Origin: Amoeboaphelidium protococcarum
Taxonomy: Eukaryota > Aphelidiomycota > Aphelidea
Assembly (NCBI GenBank): GCA_023515745.1
Contig: JALECJ010000007.1
Span: 1,286,612-1,350,611, forward strand
Direction: 5' to 3'
DNA: 64,000 nt
Each line of letters opens with the position of its first letter. Position 1 is the first letter of the stretch. A program made the translations under genes and the position numbers. The notes beneath the pieces are model-generated. The model saw nothing but the letters and a program-made list of their open reading frames with translations, searched no databases and was not told where the DNA came from. Below, one piece after another: positions 59,817-64,000 of the stretch.

Positions 59817-61649
59817 TCATGGCAACTTCATGTTCTTCTTCAAGTGCTGCTTGTACTCTTAAATAGTACCAGACCACTTAGTCACGTTCTTGTTATCAAC
59901 CACCCAAATTTCCTTGGCCACCTGGTTAATCAGACGGAAATCGTGAGACACCAGCACCATACCACCACTGAAATTGTTGATTGCATTAGCCAGCGAGTCG
60001 ATACACTCCATATCCAAGTGATTAGTAGGCTCATCCAACAGGAGGATATGTGGATTCTCAAATGCCAACACTGCAAACACAATTCTGGATCTCTGACCAT
60101 CTGACAATGTTCCAATCTTGGCAGTCTGTACAGAACCGCTGATACCATACTTGCCCATCTACTGACGCCACCAGTCGAGTTCATGGTTCAAATGCGCGTA
60201 TCTCTCTCTCATGAATTCAAGCACATTCTGATCCATGTTCAGTAACTCTTCAGTGTGCTGATTGTAAGTGGCCAACTTCAAAGAAGAATGACGACCAATT
60301 CTACCTTCGACCGGTTGAATCTTGTCAGTCATCAACTTCAACAGAGTCGACTTGCCGACACCATTAGCTCCCACGAGAGCGACACGAGAATCCGTGTCAA
60401 TAGCCAGGTTCAAGTGACGGTACAGAGCATTCTCAATCTTTCCATCATAACTAAAGGCGACATCATCAAATGACAACACTGGAGGAGGCAACTTCTCAGC
60501 ATCATTAAATTAGAAGTTAAACTCATGATCCTTCACCACCTTCTCAATAAGACCATCGGCAACCATCTTATCCAAAATTTTTTGACGACTCTTGGCCTGC
60601 TTCACCAGATTGGCATAGGTACCACAAGAGGCAATGAAGGCCTTGATTGCCTTGATCTCCTCCTACTACTTGTGATACATCTTCATCTGATTAGCCTCCT
60701 TCTCTGCACGAGTCTGCAGATACTGATCATAATTACCAGTGTAATAGACCAATTGACCACGCTGCAAGTTCATAATATGAGTACAGACGTTATTCAAAAA
60801 GTCTTGAGAGTGAGAAATCAAAACCAGGATACGGTCGTATTTACTCAAGTACTACTCCAACCAAACACAGGATTCCAAATCCAAATGGTTAGTCGGTTCA
60901 TCCAGCAAGAGGAGCGTAGGCTTGACAAACAGTGCTTTACCGAGAGATACACGCATTCTCCAACCACCAGACATGTCCTTGGTCTTCTTGTGCACCATCT
61001 CACCCTGGAATCCAAGACCATACAAGATGGCACCTGCACGAGCCTCAAAAATGGATGGATCCATAGCGTCGATACGATCATAAATGTCATCAAGCAGCGG
61101 ACACTCTGGACCTTCTTCTTCCATGATACGTTCCATCTCAGCCTCCAATCTCTTGACTTCCTTCTGAGCCTCATACACCACAGCCTCAACACCAGTCATA
61201 TCAGTCTTTGGATACTCCTCATCCACAAGGTAGATATCAACATGATCTGGGATAGGTAGCTCTCTTGCGGCGATAGACTTCAAGAGCGTAGACTTTCCAG
61301 ATCCATTGTGACCCAGCAGACCGTATCTTCTACCAACAGTAAATTCAATCGTGGTGTTTTCAATCAACTTCTTGCCGTAGAATTGCATAGAAAATTGCTC
61401 AATTTTAACATCGCGACTACTTGGGACGGACGCCAATACACCAGTTGTGGTACGCGCAATGTGGCTATTCAAAATCTCTTCCTAACTCTTCTGAGGCTGA
61501 TCCAAGATACTAGCAGCAGTAGCAGAGGTATAAGCACCGCTCTTCACAGACAGCGTGGACATTGAATCAGAGATACTATCACTGGACTTTCCATTTTTTG
61601 AACCAGCAGTCTTTTTCTTCTCCTTTGCAGCCTTAGCACTTCTTCCCAT
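59817..61649 (-). CDS. ABCF2/ARB1 ribosome-associated ABC ATPase
   Basis: 610 residues, ATG 61649 ([20 protein letters not shown]) to TGA 59817. Soluble ABC-F protein; ARB1 acts in 40S/60S biogenesis. Cassette 1: Walker [18 protein letters not shown], signature [11 protein letters not shown], Walker [16 protein letters not shown]. Linker [20 protein letters not shown]. Cassette 2: [18 protein letters not shown], signature [30 protein letters not shown] and switch H in LVSHDFRLI. Ends HLKKNMKLP. The plus-strand ORF at 60525-61259 is its antisense shadow. Intergenic 61650-61969 upstream holds no clear gene. Confidence 0.96.
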
Positions 61650-61969
61650 ATTTAATGATTAAAATGAATAAATAAAATCGAAATATAAAATAAACTAAAA
61701 TGTACACGGTACACAGCAACAATTACAATAACAGAAAAAGAGAGATTGAGTGAAAGTGACTGCGAATTGATGATGAACCGAAAAGCGGAAAATTCAACAA
61801 AGCGGCCGATCGTGTCATTTCAATCGATCTCGGAATGGAGCGATGATTGGCCCTTACAATGACCGTTGTGTCTGTGATTAGGACTCCCGGGTCGGTAATA
61901 TAAAGACGCGCAAAAAATATGAGAGAAATCAAATGATTGTGAAACGATTAAATCTGTTTATTCTTTATT

Positions 61970-63070
61970 TCATTTCGTTCCGTTTTAGCTATAGTTGCTC
62001 TTCAGTGGACGTGAGAATGCTTTATCGAAGCGGATTCTGTTTGGCGATGGCGGCCGATGACGAGTTTCGGCTGCTGATTTGGGCGGTGTTAAAAGAGGTG
62101 ACTCCAATTCAAGATTATCAAATTCCTCTTTGGACACTACAGTTTTGTTACTATTGCTTATGTTGCTATACTAATCGTCGCGACTATTATAGCTATTTAG
62201 TGGTTGCATGACAGTTTACTGAGTAATAGCGAAATCGCCCATAGTGTAGTCTTTAGTGAGCTTCTTCACCTTCTTGTTCATTGATTTAGCGTATAGACTA
62301 TTCAATGGAATTCCGCGCTTCAGGCCTCCTCTACTGACCAGGACAACGTACAATATTGCGGCCATTGTCTTGTTAAATAGCTCAATACAGTAAGCGGCAA
62401 ATCGGAGTGACATGTACACAATAGCCGCCGTCTAGACTTGGTACGAAATGATTGGACGGTAGGCCATTGTTGCGCCATAGTAAGTTGTTACAGCGTACAT
62501 GATGCACAGCGGAGTCTTCACCATCAAGAAACGAATCCAACCATTACACGCGTAAATCAGCCATCCTAGCAGTTTTTCTGACACTGTAGACTCTTTACTA
62601 AGGAAATGCATTAGTATAAATTTATGGATTGATGACAGTGCGGTTATTTTATACGCGTTGGGATTGGCCATAATATCTCCGATCGAGAGTTGTCGTCTAG
62701 CCAGCAGTCCTTCGCCGATAAAATCCATACCGACCTTTAGTATCAGTATCATACTCAAACAGAAGATGACAAGATAGCGCATTGCACCACCGGGAATGGT
62801 ATAGTCTTGGTCCATATTTCCAAATTGAGAATCACCAATGCCATACTTTGGGAATAGAAATAGCAGGACCAGGACTTCAAACGCGAAAAATCCTATCTCT
62901 ATCATGGTCTTTCCCAAAATCATTGTTGTATACCAAAAGATACTGGAGGCTTTGAATCTTGATTTATCAGTAATCTCACTAACACGGTCCCAGTCTAGAT
63001 TTTTGAATTTAATTGGCACTACTGAGGCCACATACGTCTCGCTCATATCTCTATCAACGTCTAGATTCAT
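61970..63070 (-). CDS. Unknown multi-pass membrane protein
   Basis: 366 residues, ATG 63070 (MNLDVDRDMSETYVASVVP) to TGA 61970. Hydrophobic segments: ILGKTMIEIGFFAFEVLVLL, YLVIFCLSMILILKVGM, LLGWLIYACNGWIRFLMV, PLCIMYAVTTYYGATMAY and MAAILYVVLVSRGG, so about four or five TM helices. The last 110 residues are a hydrophilic Ser/Asn-rich cytosolic tail with PPKSAAE and RPPSPNR. No family recognised; the layout (short N terminus, 4-5 TM, disordered tail) resembles the other fungal-type membrane proteins in this window. The plus-strand ORF at 61933-62211 is antisense to the tail. Confidence 0.7.
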
Positions 63071-63241
63071 TTCTTCAATCTGAATCCTCTTTCAATTCAA
63101 CTCTAAATGGTAATATAATATCTGATGACAAGGCAAGCAAAAGAGAGATTGAAATCAAAATGACTGATGTAATATAAAACACATGAACATTGCAACGCTA
63201 TTGGACGATTCTGTGTAGTGTGTCACCTCGTGAATATATGT

Positions 63242-63724
63242 TCAGGTGCTGCTCGTTGATGGCGCCGACTCCAAATCTACTTTCTATGATTAGCAACAAT
63301 TCTCAAGCCAGGAGCATGTACCATCTTCATAAAATTCCTTCTTCCATATAGGAGTCTTGACTTTCAGTGTATCGATGATGTACGTTACAGCTTCCATGGC
63401 ATCAACACGATGCGCAGATGATACGGCAATCATCACACTCGCCTCTCCGATCGGCACAACGCCCAAGCGGTGATGAACTGCAATCGCATATATTTGAGAC
63501 CATCGCTGAGCTGCTTCTTCGCAAATCTTTTACAACGATTTTATTGCCATAGTTTCGTAGCCTTCATATTCTAGATAAGTTACTCGCTTGCCCTTGTGAT
63601 GATTGCGCGTGGTCCCAATGAATGTTGATATGGCACCAGCTGAATTATTGGACACTTGCGATATAGTTTCGATATAATTAATCTAGTTATGGGACACACA
63701 TACTCCTATGCTAATGCCCGTCAT
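63242..63724 (-). CDS. Molybdopterin synthase catalytic subunit (MOCS2B/MoaE)
   Basis: 160 residues, ATG 63724 (MTGISIGVCVSHNQIN) to TGA 63242. Large subunit of MPT synthase, which inserts two dithiolene sulfurs into cPMP during molybdenum cofactor synthesis. Motifs: SAGAISTFIGTTRNHHKGKR, VTYLEYEGYETMAIKSL, IYAIAVHHRLGVVPIGEASV, SSAHRVDAMEAVTYIIDTLK and TPIWKKEFYEDGTCSW, including the catalytic Lys of VKTPIWKKE. The small subunit MoaD is not in the window. Divergent from SRP68, 136 bp apart. Confidence 0.95.
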
Positions 63725-63860
63725 ATTATATTTCTGTTATATTCCTAAAAATTCAGAATGAAGCAACGTGTAATCAATCGTACCAAATCTTTTCTCTTTA
63801 TCTGCAATAAATTAATCGCTTTATTGTCTCTTTTATCACACTAAACATTTGAACGACGTT

Positions 63861-64000
63861 ATGGAGTTTGAAGTTTTTCGCTTTATCAATTAGACACAGA
63901 CTGAATGTGGTGTGTAAAATGAAGATTATTTGAGATATGCTTAGTCCTGCACTAACAGGGTGAGAGCATTGAGAAAGCGCTTGGGCCTCATGTAAGGCAC
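63861..64000 (+). CDS. SRP68, 5' end only (cut by window edge)
   Basis: From ATG 63861 the frame reads MEFEVFRFINQTQTECGVQ, NEDYLRYAQSCTNRVRALRK, RLGLMQG up to the last base. This matches the start of signal recognition particle 68-kDa protein, where a G.xxxDYxRYRxYC.RRLRRLRK-type arginine-rich helix binds SRP RNA. Only 46 codons are visible, so the call rests on this one motif. Gln from TAG/TAA as elsewhere. Confidence 0.7.

Noticed and set aside
60525-61259. 244-codon plus-strand ORF
   Set aside because: Antisense to the conserved ABCF2 cassettes, which match the family throughout.
61933-62211. Plus-strand 92-codon ORF with hydrophobic segments
   Set aside because: Overlaps the C-terminal tail of the minus-strand membrane protein, whose frame continues unbroken to TGA 61970.

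Overview
This is a nuclear eukaryotic window, densely packed, about 40% G+C by eye, with short GT-AG introns of roughly 45-65 bp. It uses a non-standard genetic code. Almost every recognisable gene is interrupted by in-frame TAA and TAG where its family has glutamine or a variable residue, and every complete gene ends at TGA. With TAA=TAG=Gln and TGA as the only stop, the open frames become full-length proteins. Although ciliates are best known for this code, the gene set points to the fungal side of the tree (Holomycota): a KCH-family potassium transporter (a fungal family), a fungal-type monofunctional aspartokinase, a separate fungal-style mRNA guanylyltransferase and cap N7-methyltransferase, a trifunctional C1-THF synthase, SGF29 and a GH10 xylanase. 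An early-diverging holomycotan such as an aphelid is my best guess; it is an inference.

Layout. 1-6150: tandem repeats running into a CCA-adding enzyme gene without its usual N-terminal catalytic part, an aspartokinase, and convergent to it a Rab geranylgeranyltransferase alpha subunit fused to LRRs and a deaminase-like domain. 6498-14462: a very large Gln-rich FHA protein, the mRNA cap methyltransferase, an unknown ORF and an Ecdysoneless/SGT1 homologue. 14841-25076: trifunctional C1-THF synthase, small unknown genes (one with a lipidation-type N terminus), an RG-rich protein, two membrane proteins (one KCH1-like), a Gln/Asn-rich protein and POP5. 25183-36065: an IQ-RhoGEF, a Val/Glu/His-rich repeat protein, proteasome RPT2, APC10, two tandem paralogous secreted repeat proteins and SGF29.

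36686-39398: two nearly identical 238-bp elements, each built from two long palindromic hairpins, flank a single TBC/B-box-like gene; this looks like an undescribed repeat or mobile unit. 39691-46700: VPS4, a small membrane protein, tRNA-Asp, the mRNA guanylyltransferase, a putative myristoylated RA-like protein and an Erv-type sulfhydryl oxidase. 46706-64000: a Slo-type channel with an aberrant selectivity filter, MESH1, GH10 xylanase with a repetitive Pro-rich tail, a single-gene NUP98-NUP96, ABCF2/ARB1, a membrane protein, MOCS2B and the first codons of SRP68.

Most genes are housekeeping genes and do not form a pathway cluster; transcription orientation alternates and many gene pairs are 40-150 bp apart. 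The unusual items are the code, the palindromic twin elements, the deaminase fusion, the altered channel filter, the secreted repeat pair and an apparent excess of the hexamer ACGCGT. All counts are by eye. Protein identities come from recalled family motifs, not from searches.
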